Notes: generated from the sequence alone by a model not told the origin. 64,000 nucleotides of DNA from Ignavibacteriota bacterium (GCA_016707525.1 JADJHP010000011.1:124001-188000); one strand, 5' to 3'. Shown: positions 50,393 to 60,009, counted from the stretch's first letter. Numbers and translations are program-made.

Positions 50393-52927
50393 ATGCACTC
50401 TGCAGATGTGCACATGCTCTCCGGATGGCGCAGATCGTTCCTCGTGATGGTGTGCGCTCTCCTCGCCGTTCCCTTGTCCGCCCAGACCAACTCCAACTCA
50501 GCATATGATGCCACGAAAGGAAACATCCGGGTCGTCCACGATGCTGCCCTCGATGTTGCACCGCGTGTCACCATCGAGGCCTGGGTGAGGCCGTCTCCCC
50601 CTTTGCAGCCGTTCAGTGCCGTCATCGATATGGATCATCCGTGGGGATTCGGCTTTGGCGTGACAGCGATCGCGGGCCGGACCGACAGTGTCGATGCGAC
50701 CGTCATCCTTGCTGGAAATGCGATCACGGGTCCGCGCCTCGCATCGAATGACACCGTCTGGACCCATCTGGCCGTGACCATCGACACGTTGCTCCATCAG
50801 CTTGTCTTCTATATCAACGGTGTTGCGACGGTCCCCCTTGTCGATGCCCGCGTGCGGTTCCCGAACACCACACAGGATCTGCGCATCGGGAGGAGCACAT
50901 TGGGTGAAGTATACCGGGGGATGTGCGATGAGGTACGCGTCTGGAATGTGGTCCGGACCGCGCCCGAGATCGCCTCGTTGTGGGATCATGAAGCAAAAGG
51001 GAACGAGTCCGGCCTCGTTGCCGTGTATCACTTCGAAGATGTGCGCGACACCGTGGCGTGGAACCGTGCTGCAGGCGGTGGGTTGCATGGCATCTTCACC
51101 GGTAGCGGACTCATCGTTGCGGAGCCGCGTCCCGATGCGTTCATCGACGAGCAGGAAAGCAACGGATGCTATGCCACCGCAACGCCGGTCGGCTATGGGA
51201 GTTACCTGAAGAATGCCGCGATCGCGCCGGCGGACACGGACTGCTTCAAGATCTGGACGCGTGCTGGCGATACATTCAGGATCCAGAGCGCGGCGCGCAA
51301 TGCCGGCGAGTCTGCGGACCTGATGATCAGCATCTACAGCGTTGATAGCGTCATGCACATCACCTCGTACCTGGGCGGATACCCTGGCCTGTGGTCGTCC
51401 GCAAGCGTCACGGGATACCGCTTCATCAGGGTCATCAACCGCGGGACTGCCGACGCTGCATACACACTGAACACCACGCGCCGGAATGAAGTGTTCGTGG
51501 CGGACGAATACGAGCCGAACCAGACGCCCATGCAGGCGATGGCGCGGCCGTGGGGTGTCACATCGTACGGCACGATCTTTCCGGGTTGCGATGCGGGCGT
51601 TGCCCCACGCGACTCCGACTATTACGCGTATACGGCGAAGGCGGGAGAGATCGGGGTCTTCGTCTATTCGCTTCAGGGCGTGGGCACCGGAAGTGGATAC
51701 GCGAGGCTCAATGATGGGTCTGTGGATCTCACGAACACATTCCCAAGCCGGAATCTGAACTACAGGTTTCCGACGGACGGCACCTGTTATCTGAAGATCG
51801 TGCCCAATGAAGCGGCGTACCGCTACTACTTCGGCGGGTTCAAGGCCCTTGCCGACATCCACGACATGCTCTATGATATGGTTACCACGGGTGCCGGAGC
51901 AACGCTGCGGTCCGGGACCAGCTCTGCGTACATCAACGCGTATGTGCTCCTGATCAACGGCTCGCTATTCGAAGGTACACCCGACTATGCTTCAACGGAG
52001 GCGGACGGGAGGCAGATCGTGTTCGGGCCGGCAACGGTGAGCGGTCTCACCGTCACGCGGAAATTCTTCGTGCCGACCGCGGCGCAGGGCGACACGCTCG
52101 GGTACCTGCGGGTGCAGGATGTGTTCACGAACGCCACCGCGGCGCCGATCACGGTGACGGCGCGTGTGAGCGGGCGGCTTGGAGGGAACCCTGTCAAGAT
52201 CATCGGATCGTCCAGCGGTGACACGTTGTTCACGGTGGCGGACACCTGGCTCTGGACCGATGATGTGTATCCTTCTTCGGCGATCCCGCACCTGGTGCAC
52301 ATCATGGATGGGATGGGCGGGAGGGACCGGGTGGATTCGGTATCGTTCGCCGGTAGTGATCTCTCCTGGGAGTGGCGGGACATCACCGTGCAGCCCGGGG
52401 AAACGAAGATCTATCTGTATTACCTTACACAGGACCTGACCCCCGAGGTTGCTGCGACAAAAGGTCCGGCGTTCTCCGTGGCATCGTTGCCGGCGGCTGC
52501 GAAGCTCGGGTTGGGCGGGGACGGTGCGCATGTCATGAACTGGCCGACCGATCTGCTCGTCTCCGTGGAGGAGGAGCGGCCTGTGCCGCGGGTGTATGCA
52601 TTGGAGCAGAACTATCCGAATCCGTTCAACCCTGTGACCGTGCTGCGCTATCAGCTGGCGGAGGCCGGGCATGTGCGGCTCGTGGTGTACGATCTGCTCG
52701 GGCGGGAGGTGGCCGTGCTTGTGGATGAGGCAAGGATGGCGGGGGAACATGTGGCGCGGTTCGATGGATCGGGGTGTGCGAGCGGGGTGTACTTCTGCCG
52801 CATGCAGGTCCACGGTTTGGATCCCGCGGAAGGCGCGATGCGTCCTTCGGACTCCGTGCCCGGGCGCGAGGTCAGAGAGGGAGCCGCGAATTTTGTGGCG
52901 ACGAAAGCCATGATGCTTCTAAGGTGA
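50393..52927 (+). CDS. Secreted LamG-domain protein with T9SS-type C-terminal sorting domain
   Basis: From ATG 50393 (GGGAGG 4 nt upstream) the protein is 844 aa. A signal peptide (FLVMVCALLAVPLSAQ) is followed by a concanavalin/LamG-like domain (APRVTIEAWVRPSPP, LRIGRSTLGEVYRGMCDEVR, WNVVRTAPEIASLW), then beta-rich regions with DEYEPNQTPMQA and ESNGCYATATPV calcium-pre-peptidase-like repeats. A sorting domain near 730-800 has EQNYPNPFNPVTVLRYQLAE, YDLLGREVAVLV and SGVYFCRMQV. This type A signal implies export by the type IX system. About 35 extra residues after it are unusual. Confidence 0.85.
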   Translation: MHSADVHMLSGWRRSFLVMVCALLAVPLSAQTNSNSAYDATKGNIRVVHDAALDVAPRVTIEAWVRPSPPLQPFSAVIDMDHPWGFGFGVTAIAGRTDSVDATVILAGNAITGPRLASNDTVWTHLAVTIDTLLHQLVFYINGVATVPLVDARVRFPNTTQDLRIGRSTLGEVYRGMCDEVRVWNVVRTAPEIASLWDHEAKGNESGLVAVYHFEDVRDTVAWNRAAGGGLHGIFTGSGLIVAEPRPDAFIDEQESNGCYATATPVGYGSYLKNAAIAPADTDCFKIWTRAGDTFRIQSAARNAGESADLMISIYSVDSVMHITSYLGGYPGLWSSASVTGYRFIRVINRGTADAAYTLNTTRRNEVFVADEYEPNQTPMQAMARPWGVTSYGTIFPGCDAGVAPRDSDYYAYTAKAGEIGVFVYSLQGVGTGSGYARLNDGSVDLTNTFPSRNLNYRFPTDGTCYLKIVPNEAAYRYYFGGFKALADIHDMLYDMVTTGAGATLRSGTSSAYINAYVLLINGSLFEGTPDYASTEADGRQIVFGPATVSGLTVTRKFFVPTAAQGDTLGYLRVQDVFTNATAAPITVTARVSGRLGGNPVKIIGSSSGDTLFTVADTWLWTDDVYPSSAIPHLVHIMDGMGGRDRVDSVSFAGSDLSWEWRDITVQPGETKIYLYYLTQDLTPEVAATKGPAFSVASLPAAAKLGLGGDGAHVMNWPTDLLVSVEEERPVPRVYALEQNYPNPFNPVTVLRYQLAEAGHVRLVVYDLLGREVAVLVDEARMAGEHVARFDGSGCASGVYFCRMQVHGLDPAEGAMRPSDSVPGREVREGAANFVATKAMMLLR

Positions 52928-52966
52928 GGGGTATGATCTTCGAAGCCGGGATCTGACGGCTCGAAC

Positions 52967-53020
52967 TTAAAATAGCCGTCCCGTTATTTTAGGTTGCCGT
53001 CATATCCTAAAATAGCGGTC
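52967..53020. promoter_or_regulatory. AT-rich repeat cluster with a hairpin
   Basis: TTAAAATAGCCGTC (52967-52980) is repeated directly as CCTAAAATAGCGGTC (53006-53020). TATTTTAGG (52985-52993) and CCTAAAATA (53006-53014) form a perfect 9-bp stem with a 12-nt loop. It lies 40 nt after the T9SS-protein stop. It may be a terminator-like structure or operator. Confidence 0.4.
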
Positions 53021-53075
53021 AGAAACTGCAGCAATAGACCGCATTTTTCGACCCACCGGAACCCAATCCGATATA

Positions 53076-53099
53076 GGGGGCCGCTACTGGCCCCCTTTC
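53076..53099 (+). terminator. Terminator before the 53229 gene
   Basis: GGGGGCC (53076-53082) and GGCCCCC (53089-53095) form a perfect 7-bp GC stem with a 6-nt loop, followed by TTTCG. The T-tract is short. It probably ends transcription from the T9SS-protein gene. Confidence 0.6.
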
Positions 53100-53228
53100 G
53101 TTCATTTGTATCATTCCGTGATCCGGCGTCTGGATCCGTGGTCCGTACCTTTTGAAAGGAGGCGGGGCAGTTGACCGTCCCCGTGCCGGCGACGGCACCA
53201 CAGGATCGAGCCACGACCAGGAGCGGCA

Positions 53229-53966
53229 ATGGACAAGCGGAAGAGCACCGTACACAGGACCACGAAGGCGAGCAGCTTCACAGACAGTCTTCAGCCCGGG
53301 GACATCATCACCGGGGCGGACATGCTTGGCATCGATGACCGCGTGGCCGATGCATTACCGCCCGTGGGGTGGTTACGTGGCGATGCGAGTCCTTTCCCCA
53401 TGGACGTATTCGATTGCCGGGCGGCGGCATTGACGCACGTGTCCATGACCGGGGATCCGGCGATCGCGGAGAGCTTCTCGCGTCTGCGGCAGTCCGACGG
53501 CACCGAGCACATCGGTACAACACCCGAAGATCCCGCGTACTTTGAGATCGCGTTGCAGATCCCGCTTCATGGTGAAGAACTCCGTGATGGGCCGCTCTTC
53601 AAGGCCGAGCAGATGGAGGACAAGTGGGACATCTACCGGTACGGGGACATCTACTACTTCGTGCGTAGTTGGACCGGCACGCTCATCCATCTTGCGCATG
53701 GTCATGTGCGCGAAGGTGTTCTGCACATCGACGGCATCATCACGGCATCGCAGATGGTCGATGAGCGGGACAGGACGTTCTTCGCGCGTGAAGTATTCTT
53801 CCTGCTCTTCAATCATGTGTTGGGGATTGAATATCCACATCCGATGCCATCCTATCGCGCCGGCGATGAGGACTCCATCGTGCAATTCTCGTTTGCGGAG
53901 TTCGGGAGGCGGGGGTGGTATGCCGCGGTACCGGAGGTGGTCAGCCCGGGCGCTACCGGGGGCTGA
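53229..53966 (+). CDS. Protein of unknown function
   Basis: I do not recognise this 245 aa protein. It is soluble, with no signal peptide, and its sequence includes LQPGDIITGADMLGIDDRVA, DPAYFEIALQIPLHGEELRD, KWDIYRYGDIYYFVRSWTGT and ARVEVFFLLFNHVLGIEYPH-like hydrophobic helices. The WDIYRYGDIYYFVRSWTG segment suggests a beta-rich ligand-binding or immunity-type domain, as seen in small bacterial accessory proteins. ATG 53229 follows AGGAGCGGCA. It is at the edge of the defence island but gives no sign of a defence role. Confidence 0.6.
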   Translation: MDKRKSTVHRTTKASSFTDSLQPGDIITGADMLGIDDRVADALPPVGWLRGDASPFPMDVFDCRAAALTHVSMTGDPAIAESFSRLRQSDGTEHIGTTPEDPAYFEIALQIPLHGEELRDGPLFKAEQMEDKWDIYRYGDIYYFVRSWTGTLIHLAHGHVREGVLHIDGIITASQMVDERDRTFFAREVFFLLFNHVLGIEYPHPMPSYRAGDEDSIVQFSFAEFGRRGWYAAVPEVVSPGATGG

Positions 53967-54281
53967 ACTCATATCTTTGGCGCAATAGAGAATATGCGTA
54001 TGCGATGGCGTGGATTGATTTTCTCAGAGATTCGCACAATATTACGGGTGGCACCTCTCCATTCCGCAGTTCCAGTTACGACCAGGGGGAACGCAAGACG
54101 ACAGGTTCACAAATGGGCCCACACGACGTGGTTGGCGGCGACCTTCGAGCCCGCTTGAGCCTGACCTGAACCCACCTCACGACGACAGTCCGACACGATT
54201 CCCCGATGAGGTGCTCATCATCCATACGCACAACCGCCTCCGGTACACTTCAAGTCTCTGATCAAAGGAAACTGAATCCAG
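53967..54281. other. Gap without a gene at the left edge of the defence island
   Basis: No convincing gene, terminator, repeat or RNA gene is recognisable in this 315-nt stretch. TCAAAGGAAACTG just before the 54282 start can serve as a weak ribosome site. A junction with incoming DNA could lie here, but no attachment-site repeat is visible. Confidence 0.4.
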
Positions 54282-55430
54282 GTGAAACTCTTCCACATTT
54301 CGAACACCAACCAGATCGAAGTTATTGATCAAGCCTCCTATCGAGATGAGTCTGCGGGGGGCTTTGGAGAAGTGACATTGCAGGAACTCATCGCTGACCA
54401 CCCCGAATTGATACCTGGCGACGACATCAACCCATCGGATCCTCCCCGATTCCTTGTGATACGCAGCGAGGCTGGGGTCACGGCGGGGTCAATGGACATT
54501 CTGCTCATCGATCACAAGGGTATTCCGACCGTCGTTGAGACGAAACTGATCGATAATCGTGAGATCAGACGGAGCGTGCTCGCCCAGGGGGTTGAATACC
54601 TGGCACACTTGAAGACTGAATGGAGCGCTCAGCGAATGATCGACGAAGGGAGAGCATATTGGAGTGATCGCAAAGGAAGTCTGGACAGTCAGGCAATGGA
54701 TCGGCTCGGATTTGCGCTTGATGGCGATTTTCTTGAACGAATAGACAGCAACATCGGATCGAACAGGATGCGGTTGATCATCGCCTCCGATGAGATCCCT
54801 CCGGAGCTCAAACAGATCATTGAATTTCTAAACGACGCGTCTGATTTTGATATCTATGGCATCGAGGTCCAGCTCTTCAGCGGAAAGGATGGGAATCGAA
54901 AGATTCTTGCGCCCCGGCTTGTGGGATTGACCGAGGCAGCTCGGGAGCGCAAGGGTTCAAGCGCAGGGTCACGATGGACGTATGAACGGTTCACTGAAGA
55001 GCTTCAGAGAGAGACCTCGTCTGAAGCAGTTGCCTTTGCCGATGAGCTTCTTCGCTTTGGTGAACAAGTCAGTGGGCGCCCGGTAGAATGGGGGAACGGC
55101 AAAGGACGAGGTTCCTTCACCGCCCGGCTCCTTGCCGGGGGGGATCGCTTTAGCCTCTTCTCGGTGTATACCATCGGGGAACTCAGCATCAATTTCGGAT
55201 GGTCATATCAAAAGTATCCGGATCTGGGGATCGATGTTTCGGAGAAATACCGTGCGAGGATCAAGAAAGACCTTGGCATCGATTTCGAGCAGTCGAGTTG
55301 GGAGCGAGGGTGGCCGATGACGGATCTTCTGCTCCTGGAGCCACACAAGGACGCGCTTTGTCAGATAGTGAGGGATTTCGTGGATGAAATACGCTCGGCC
55401 GTTGAGACCACTGCTCAAGGTGACGGGTAA
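54282..55430 (+). CDS. PD-(D/E)XK nuclease-like protein next to McrBC
   Basis: The 382 aa protein carries a restriction-endonuclease-like fold in its N-terminal part: MDILLIDHKGIPTVVETKLI with D72, E86 and K88 as the probable metal and catalytic residues, followed by DNREIRRSVLAQGVEYLAHL. The C-terminal 150 residues (FSLFSVYTIGELSINFGWSY, PMTDLLLLEPHKDALCQIVR) form a second domain I cannot name. The GTG start at 54282 follows AAAGGAAACTG. It ends about 110 nt before the EVE-like gene, on the same strand. It may be a further nuclease of the restriction cassette; this is inferred from the motif and neighbours only. Confidence 0.7.
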   Translation: MKLFHISNTNQIEVIDQASYRDESAGGFGEVTLQELIADHPELIPGDDINPSDPPRFLVIRSEAGVTAGSMDILLIDHKGIPTVVETKLIDNREIRRSVLAQGVEYLAHLKTEWSAQRMIDEGRAYWSDRKGSLDSQAMDRLGFALDGDFLERIDSNIGSNRMRLIIASDEIPPELKQIIEFLNDASDFDIYGIEVQLFSGKDGNRKILAPRLVGLTEAARERKGSSAGSRWTYERFTEELQRETSSEAVAFADELLRFGEQVSGRPVEWGNGKGRGSFTARLLAGGDRFSLFSVYTIGELSINFGWSYQKYPDLGIDVSEKYRARIKKDLGIDFEQSSWERGWPMTDLLLLEPHKDALCQIVRDFVDEIRSAVETTAQGDG

Positions 55431-55538
55431 GAAATTCACTCAAACGTCACCAATGATGAATACTCCTCAGAAGCAGGCACGAATCAACACTCAAGCGCCT
55501 TGTGCGCACGGAGAATATACCCAGAGAGGCTGCGTTCG

Positions 55539-56696
55539 ATGATCAATCTCGATCCTCGTATTGAACAAGACCTTAAGAAGTTCCACGACGATCTCGCCCG
55601 TACTGGCAAGCTCCACTCTTCCGGAAGATTGCGGGCTGCATACAATGCCTTTCGGGATCGGTTCGGCCCGGAAAAGCTCGCCTCACTTGATGGAACCGCT
55701 TTGCTCCACTATATGCATCTGCATGGCAATAAGGAAAGTCTGGTGTATTGGCTCGAGTTCAAGGACGATGAGGAGTTCCCGGGGATCAGCTTTGGCAGTA
55801 TCGCAGGAGGAAGCGCCCACAAGTTCGGACTCTTCCGGCACAAGGAAAGCGGCCAATGGGTAACTGGGGCACCCCAGGCTGAGATCCCTTTGACGGAAGC
55901 CGAAGCCATCGTCGTTGCACGAAAACATCGTGATCAACTTCTCGCCGGCGTGGCGCTGCTCGACAAGTTCCACACTAATTCCGATGACGAGGCCTACTTA
56001 CGTCTCCAACACGATCTTGACGAATCCTGTCCGGATGTCAGTGGCCTCGCTTGGGGACATAAGTATTTCTCCATCCTCTTCCCGGACAAGTTGGACGACT
56101 ATCAGAACCACAAGTGGCAACGGTTCCATCTCCTCAAGTTGCTTCAGTTACCTCCGGAGACAGAAGGATTGTACGTCTGTGGTGGCCGTTTCGTGAACCT
56201 GGCTGCACAATTGGGCTGGCCCATGCAACACCTGTCGTCGACATTGAACGCGCGGAATGGGCGGCCCACAAAGTACTGGCGCATCGACACGTCCCTGGAA
56301 GGGAAGACCAATATTTGGGGAGAGATGTACAAGGGCGGCTACATCGCGATAGGATGGGGTGGATTAGGGGACCTTTCTCACATTGTCGCTGGGGCGGAAC
56401 AGAAAGCTGCTTTAGGGAAATTGCTGGAGCCATACTTTCCCGGGGATCCGAAGAAAGCCCTTCAGAAGGGTGGTGAAATAAGAAACTTTGTCGTTGGGAT
56501 CAATGATGAGGAAAAAGAAGTTGTTGTCGCTGCGGACGGGGCGAAGATCCTTGGAATCGGGCGGGTGGTTGGGCCGTACCGCTTTGACGAGACTCCTCCC
56601 AAGGGCGCAGCCCACCGGAGAGAAGGTCGAATGAAATCGACCGAACAGTGGAAATTCCCAACTCCCGAGGGCAGAATACGACAGTCTTCTCGTTGA
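55539..56696 (+). CDS. EVE-like modified-base reader, N-terminal part of an McrB-type protein
   Basis: The 385 aa protein has an uncharacterised N-terminal half (EQDLKKFHDDLARTGKLHSS, LVYWLEFKDDEEFPGISFGS) and, about residues 225-370, an EVE/PUA-like domain (KYWRIDTSLEGKTNIWGEMY, YIAIGWGGLGDLSHIV, EVVVAADGAKILGIGRVVGP). EVE domains bind modified bases and are common as the reader part of McrB. ATG 55539 has AGAGAGG 9 nt upstream; a TTG at 55500 is possible. The frame ends at 56696, 49 nt inside the McrB ATPase frame, so this was probably one polypeptide that has been split by a single-base shift near 56620-56650. Confidence 0.72.
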   Translation: MINLDPRIEQDLKKFHDDLARTGKLHSSGRLRAAYNAFRDRFGPEKLASLDGTALLHYMHLHGNKESLVYWLEFKDDEEFPGISFGSIAGGSAHKFGLFRHKESGQWVTGAPQAEIPLTEAEAIVVARKHRDQLLAGVALLDKFHTNSDDEAYLRLQHDLDESCPDVSGLAWGHKYFSILFPDKLDDYQNHKWQRFHLLKLLQLPPETEGLYVCGGRFVNLAAQLGWPMQHLSSTLNARNGRPTKYWRIDTSLEGKTNIWGEMYKGGYIAIGWGGLGDLSHIVAGAEQKAALGKLLEPYFPGDPKKALQKGGEIRNFVVGINDEEKEVVVAADGAKILGIGRVVGPYRFDETPPKGAAHRREGRMKSTEQWKFPTPEGRIRQSSR

Positions 56697-57853
56697 GAAA
56701 GGATGAACGCAACATCCTTGAGATCGAACAGAGATTGTTATCCTCACGTATAACTAAGCCTGGCACCGAATCCGTTGACTCGCCTGGAGAACCTCCCAAG
56801 ACCAGTCGGCTGATTGGCATCCCTGGAAGATTGCAGGCGATTCTTGAACGGAAAGGGCAGGCGATACTGTACGGTCCACCGGGGACGGGGAAAACCCATT
56901 GGGCCCGATCCGCCGCGATTGATCTTGCAAGTCTTCGTGCTTTCAGCAGAACCTTTTCAGAACTCACCAAGCCGGAGAAAGCTGAAGTTACTGGAGAGAA
57001 TTCCGCAGCCGGACTTGTTCGTTCGTGCACATTCCATCCGAATTACGGATACGAGGATTTCCTGGAAGGATTCCGTCCGGCGGCAAATTCCTCTGGCCAA
57101 CTCATCTTCCATCCGAAGGATGGGATATTCAAACGCCTATGTGGTGACGCCCGGACAAGGTCTGATCGAACCTACATTCTGCTCATCGACGAGATCAATC
57201 GAGGTGACATTCCCCGGATCTTCGGTGAGTTGTTGACCCTGCTGGAATCTGACAAGCGTGGACTCACCGTCAGTCTTCCTGTTTCCGGAGAGGACTTCTC
57301 GGTTCCCCCGAATGTCTATGTGATCGGAACCATGAACACGGCAGATCGATCGATAGCTTTGCTCGATACAGCATTGCGCCGGCGTTTCGGTTTCGTTGAG
57401 CTCATGCCAGATATGACGGTGTTCGGCGGTGCATCAGTGGACGGGAAAATACCTTTGGGACCATGGCTGAGCGCCCTCAACGATCGGATCCGCGGGGAGC
57501 TGGGACGGGATGGACGGAATCTCCAGATCGGCCACGCATACCTCCTTGAAGGGAAGAAGCCCGTTACGGACCTTTCGAGATTTGTCCGTATCCTTTCTGA
57601 GGATATCATCCCGCTGATCGAGGAATACTGCTATGAAGATTATGATGCTCTTTCCAAGATCATCGGAGGAAAACTCGTTGACGCGGAGAAACAGCGCATC
57701 AGAGAAGAACTGTTTATCCCCGCGCATCGCGATGAACTCGTGCAAGCCCTGCTCGAGCCAACTCCAGACATCTCAACCGGTTCTGAGGCGGCTGTGGCAG
57801 TCGCGGCTCCAGAAGATGCAGAAGATGGAGAGCCGATAGACGGAAAGAAGTGA
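56648..57853 (+). CDS. mcrB: McrB-type GTPase/ATPase of a type IV restriction system
   Basis: McrB is an AAA+ motor that, with McrC, cuts DNA carrying modified cytosines; E. coli McrB uses GTP. The 401 aa product has Walker A GPPGTGKT (76-83), HPNYGYEDFLEGFRP, Walker B YILLIDEINRGDIPR (D181, E182), the McrB signature GTMNTADRS (227-235) and the arginine finger region ALRRRFGF. No reader domain is in this frame and the only start, GTG 56648, has no ribosome site and lies inside the preceding frame, which supports a frameshifted EVE-McrB gene. It overlaps mcrC by 4 nt. Confidence 0.88.
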   Translation: MEIPNSRGQNTTVFSLRKDERNILEIEQRLLSSRITKPGTESVDSPGEPPKTSRLIGIPGRLQAILERKGQAILYGPPGTGKTHWARSAAIDLASLRAFSRTFSELTKPEKAEVTGENSAAGLVRSCTFHPNYGYEDFLEGFRPAANSSGQLIFHPKDGIFKRLCGDARTRSDRTYILLIDEINRGDIPRIFGELLTLLESDKRGLTVSLPVSGEDFSVPPNVYVIGTMNTADRSIALLDTALRRRFGFVELMPDMTVFGGASVDGKIPLGPWLSALNDRIRGELGRDGRNLQIGHAYLLEGKKPVTDLSRFVRILSEDIIPLIEEYCYEDYDALSKIIGGKLVDAEKQRIREELFIPAHRDELVQALLEPTPDISTGSEAAVAVAAPEDAEDGEPIDGKK

Positions 57854-59157
57854 CCACGGAAAACGTCATATTGAGTGAATGGGAAACGAGAGGTCCGGAG
57901 GCTGGCGCCCCCCTTGCCGGATGGCAATTCAGAGACAGAGCGAGTCATGATCTTGCTGAACGGCTGACCGCCCTTGGTTGGATCGAGATCCTTGAATTGG
58001 CTCAGGGGATCGAACTCCGCGCAACGTCGTTCGTTGGCAGGTTCAGCATTGGCGATCTGACCATCACGATCCAACCGAAGATTCAGGGAGCGCCATTCCT
58101 GAGTTTGCTTCGATACGCGTATGGATTTCGGCAGCTTAAGCTCCTCAAACCGACAGCATATGGCTCATCCGAGTGGGATCTCTGCGAGTTGCTTGTTCAG
58201 CAATTGATCGCGGAGGCGCGGGATCTGATAGGCCGTGGGGTACACAGGGACTATGAGCGAAGAACAGCTCGCCTATCCGACCTGCGTGGCAGAATCGATT
58301 TTGATAAGTACGTCCGAACGATGGGTACGGGCGGTGCGGAGGTACCGTGCACATATTATCCGCGGACTGACGACACCGTTCTCAATCAGGCAATGCTTGC
58401 AGGGCTTGAGTTCGCCGCTCAACAAACGATTGATGTTGACCTTCGATATCAGGTCAATCATCTGGTCAAGGATCTACGATCGTCGATCTCCCTCAGGAGG
58501 CTGAGTGGCAGCCTGATCGAAGATGCGAAGGGTGCGATTGACCGGCGTACTGTGGCGTACGGCCCGCTGCTATCTCTGATCGAGCTGCTCTATGCCGGAC
58601 ACGGGCTTTCCTTGGACGAGGGAGGGAATCACATCCGGCTTTCCGGATTTCTGTTCGATATGAACCGCTTCTTTCAGGCCCTGGTGTCACGCTTTCTCCA
58701 TGAAAACCTGGAAGGCTATGTGATTCACGATGAACACAAGATGAAAGGATTCTTTGAATACGAACCGGCGCACAATCCCAGGGGATATCCCGATTCCGTT
58801 CTCCGGCCCGACTTTGCTGTGATGGACTCCTCTCGTCTGGTGACCATCGCGGATGCCAAGTACAGGGACTTATGGGACACCCGGTTACCGCGATCGATGC
58901 TGTACCAACTGGCATTGTATGCCATCGCCCAGGGAAATCACACACGAGAGAGTGTGATCCTGTATCCCACGCTTTTCAGGGGCGCACGGGAACAAAAGAT
59001 CAATGTCCGGGAGCCGGTCGCAGGTCATCATCAAGCACGAGTCATTCTCAGGCCAATCAACTTGACGGATATGGAGAGGCTCATCCACCGCAGTGATCCA
59101 ATGGGACAGGTTGAACGTAACCAAATGGCGTCTCAGCTTCTATTCGGCGAAGCATAA
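57850..59157 (+). CDS. mcrC: McrC-type nuclease subunit
   Basis: McrC stimulates McrB and carries the nuclease. The 435 aa protein has an N-terminal McrC domain (AQGIELRATSFVGRFSIGDL, TITIQPKIQGAPFLSLLRYA, LRGRIDFDKYVRTMGTGG), and a C-terminal PD-(D/E)XK nuclease with RPDFAVMD (D321) and IADAKYRDLW (D335, K337), followed by YQLALYAIAQG. The GTG start at 57850 overlaps the mcrB stop by 4 nt (translational coupling). With the two upstream genes it forms a complete, if possibly frameshifted, McrBC cassette. Confidence 0.92.
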   Translation: MTTENVILSEWETRGPEAGAPLAGWQFRDRASHDLAERLTALGWIEILELAQGIELRATSFVGRFSIGDLTITIQPKIQGAPFLSLLRYAYGFRQLKLLKPTAYGSSEWDLCELLVQQLIAEARDLIGRGVHRDYERRTARLSDLRGRIDFDKYVRTMGTGGAEVPCTYYPRTDDTVLNQAMLAGLEFAAQQTIDVDLRYQVNHLVKDLRSSISLRRLSGSLIEDAKGAIDRRTVAYGPLLSLIELLYAGHGLSLDEGGNHIRLSGFLFDMNRFFQALVSRFLHENLEGYVIHDEHKMKGFFEYEPAHNPRGYPDSVLRPDFAVMDSSRLVTIADAKYRDLWDTRLPRSMLYQLALYAIAQGNHTRESVILYPTLFRGAREQKINVREPVAGHHQARVILRPINLTDMERLIHRSDPMGQVERNQMASQLLFGEA

Positions 59158-59242
59158 CTTGCTTGTGCCTTGCGGCGATCGGTGTCTCGTTGTGGAGCGG
59201 CACAATGTGCAATAACCTACTGAGTGATCGCATCTGATACCT

Positions 59243-59830
59243 ATGCAATCTGATCTTCTTCTGGAGTTTCAAGGTCCGTACTCTTGGTTTGCGGCGGGGC
59301 CTGTCGGCTCAATTCTGGATCCTCCTCAGGGCAAGGGCCATGGCATATACCTGTGGACGGTCCCCACTGAAAGTGGGGAATTGGTCTACTATGTCGGTGA
59401 AACCGGGCGTCAATTTTCTATTCGGTTCAGGGAACACCTGGTGGCCCAACTGTCAGGAATGTATCATGTCCATGACCCCGCAGCCTTCCAACTTGGAAAG
59501 AAATCCATGCTGTGGCCAGGTCTTTATGATAGATGCCATCGCGTCGACCTATGCGATTTTGTTCAAAGGCTGCCTGAATTGGCAGAACCAATCCAGAAAT
59601 TCGTGAAAGTATTTCATTTCTTTATTGCTGAGATTGACGTAGACAATCGACTTCGTAAACGCATTGAAGGGGCCATAGCCGATCACCTTATCCGACAGCC
59701 CGGCATCGTGGGTTCATTCCAGGAAGCGGGAATCAAATATGTTCGCCGCCGCAAAGATGAGCCTTCCGTTCAGATAGGTCTACGTTCATCCAAAGAAATT
59801 TGTGGGCTCCCGGCGTGTTTGGAGGCATAG
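59243..59830 (+). CDS. GIY-YIG nuclease-like protein
   Basis: The 195 aa protein shows the GIY-YIG pattern near its N-terminus: HGIYLWTV (residues 33-40), then LVYYVGETGRQFSIRFREHL with YYVG at 49-52 and R61/R63 as candidate catalytic arginines. A helical region follows (RKRIEGAIADHLIRQPGIVG). GIY-YIG nucleases occur in restriction, homing and repair. It starts 85 nt after mcrC, on the same strand, in a defence setting; an accessory nuclease role is inferred. ATG 59243 has only a weak upstream ribosome site. Confidence 0.7.
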   Translation: MQSDLLLEFQGPYSWFAAGPVGSILDPPQGKGHGIYLWTVPTESGELVYYVGETGRQFSIRFREHLVAQLSGMYHVHDPAAFQLGKKSMLWPGLYDRCHRVDLCDFVQRLPELAEPIQKFVKVFHFFIAEIDVDNRLRKRIEGAIADHLIRQPGIVGSFQEAGIKYVRRRKDEPSVQIGLRSSKEICGLPACLEA

Positions 59831-60009
59831 ACTCCGAGCGATTCCATCGAACAGGAACCTCGAATCGCCCCCGCGGGAGCGGAGGGTTCCTTGCAAACTC
59901 GACGCGGGGATTTTAACAATGCAATGATCTATAGGTGGAATCTCCAGGATTTCGATTCGTGGACAGTTGTGAGGCATAGGGCCGACCCTGACAAGGAAGG
60001 GATACTGCG

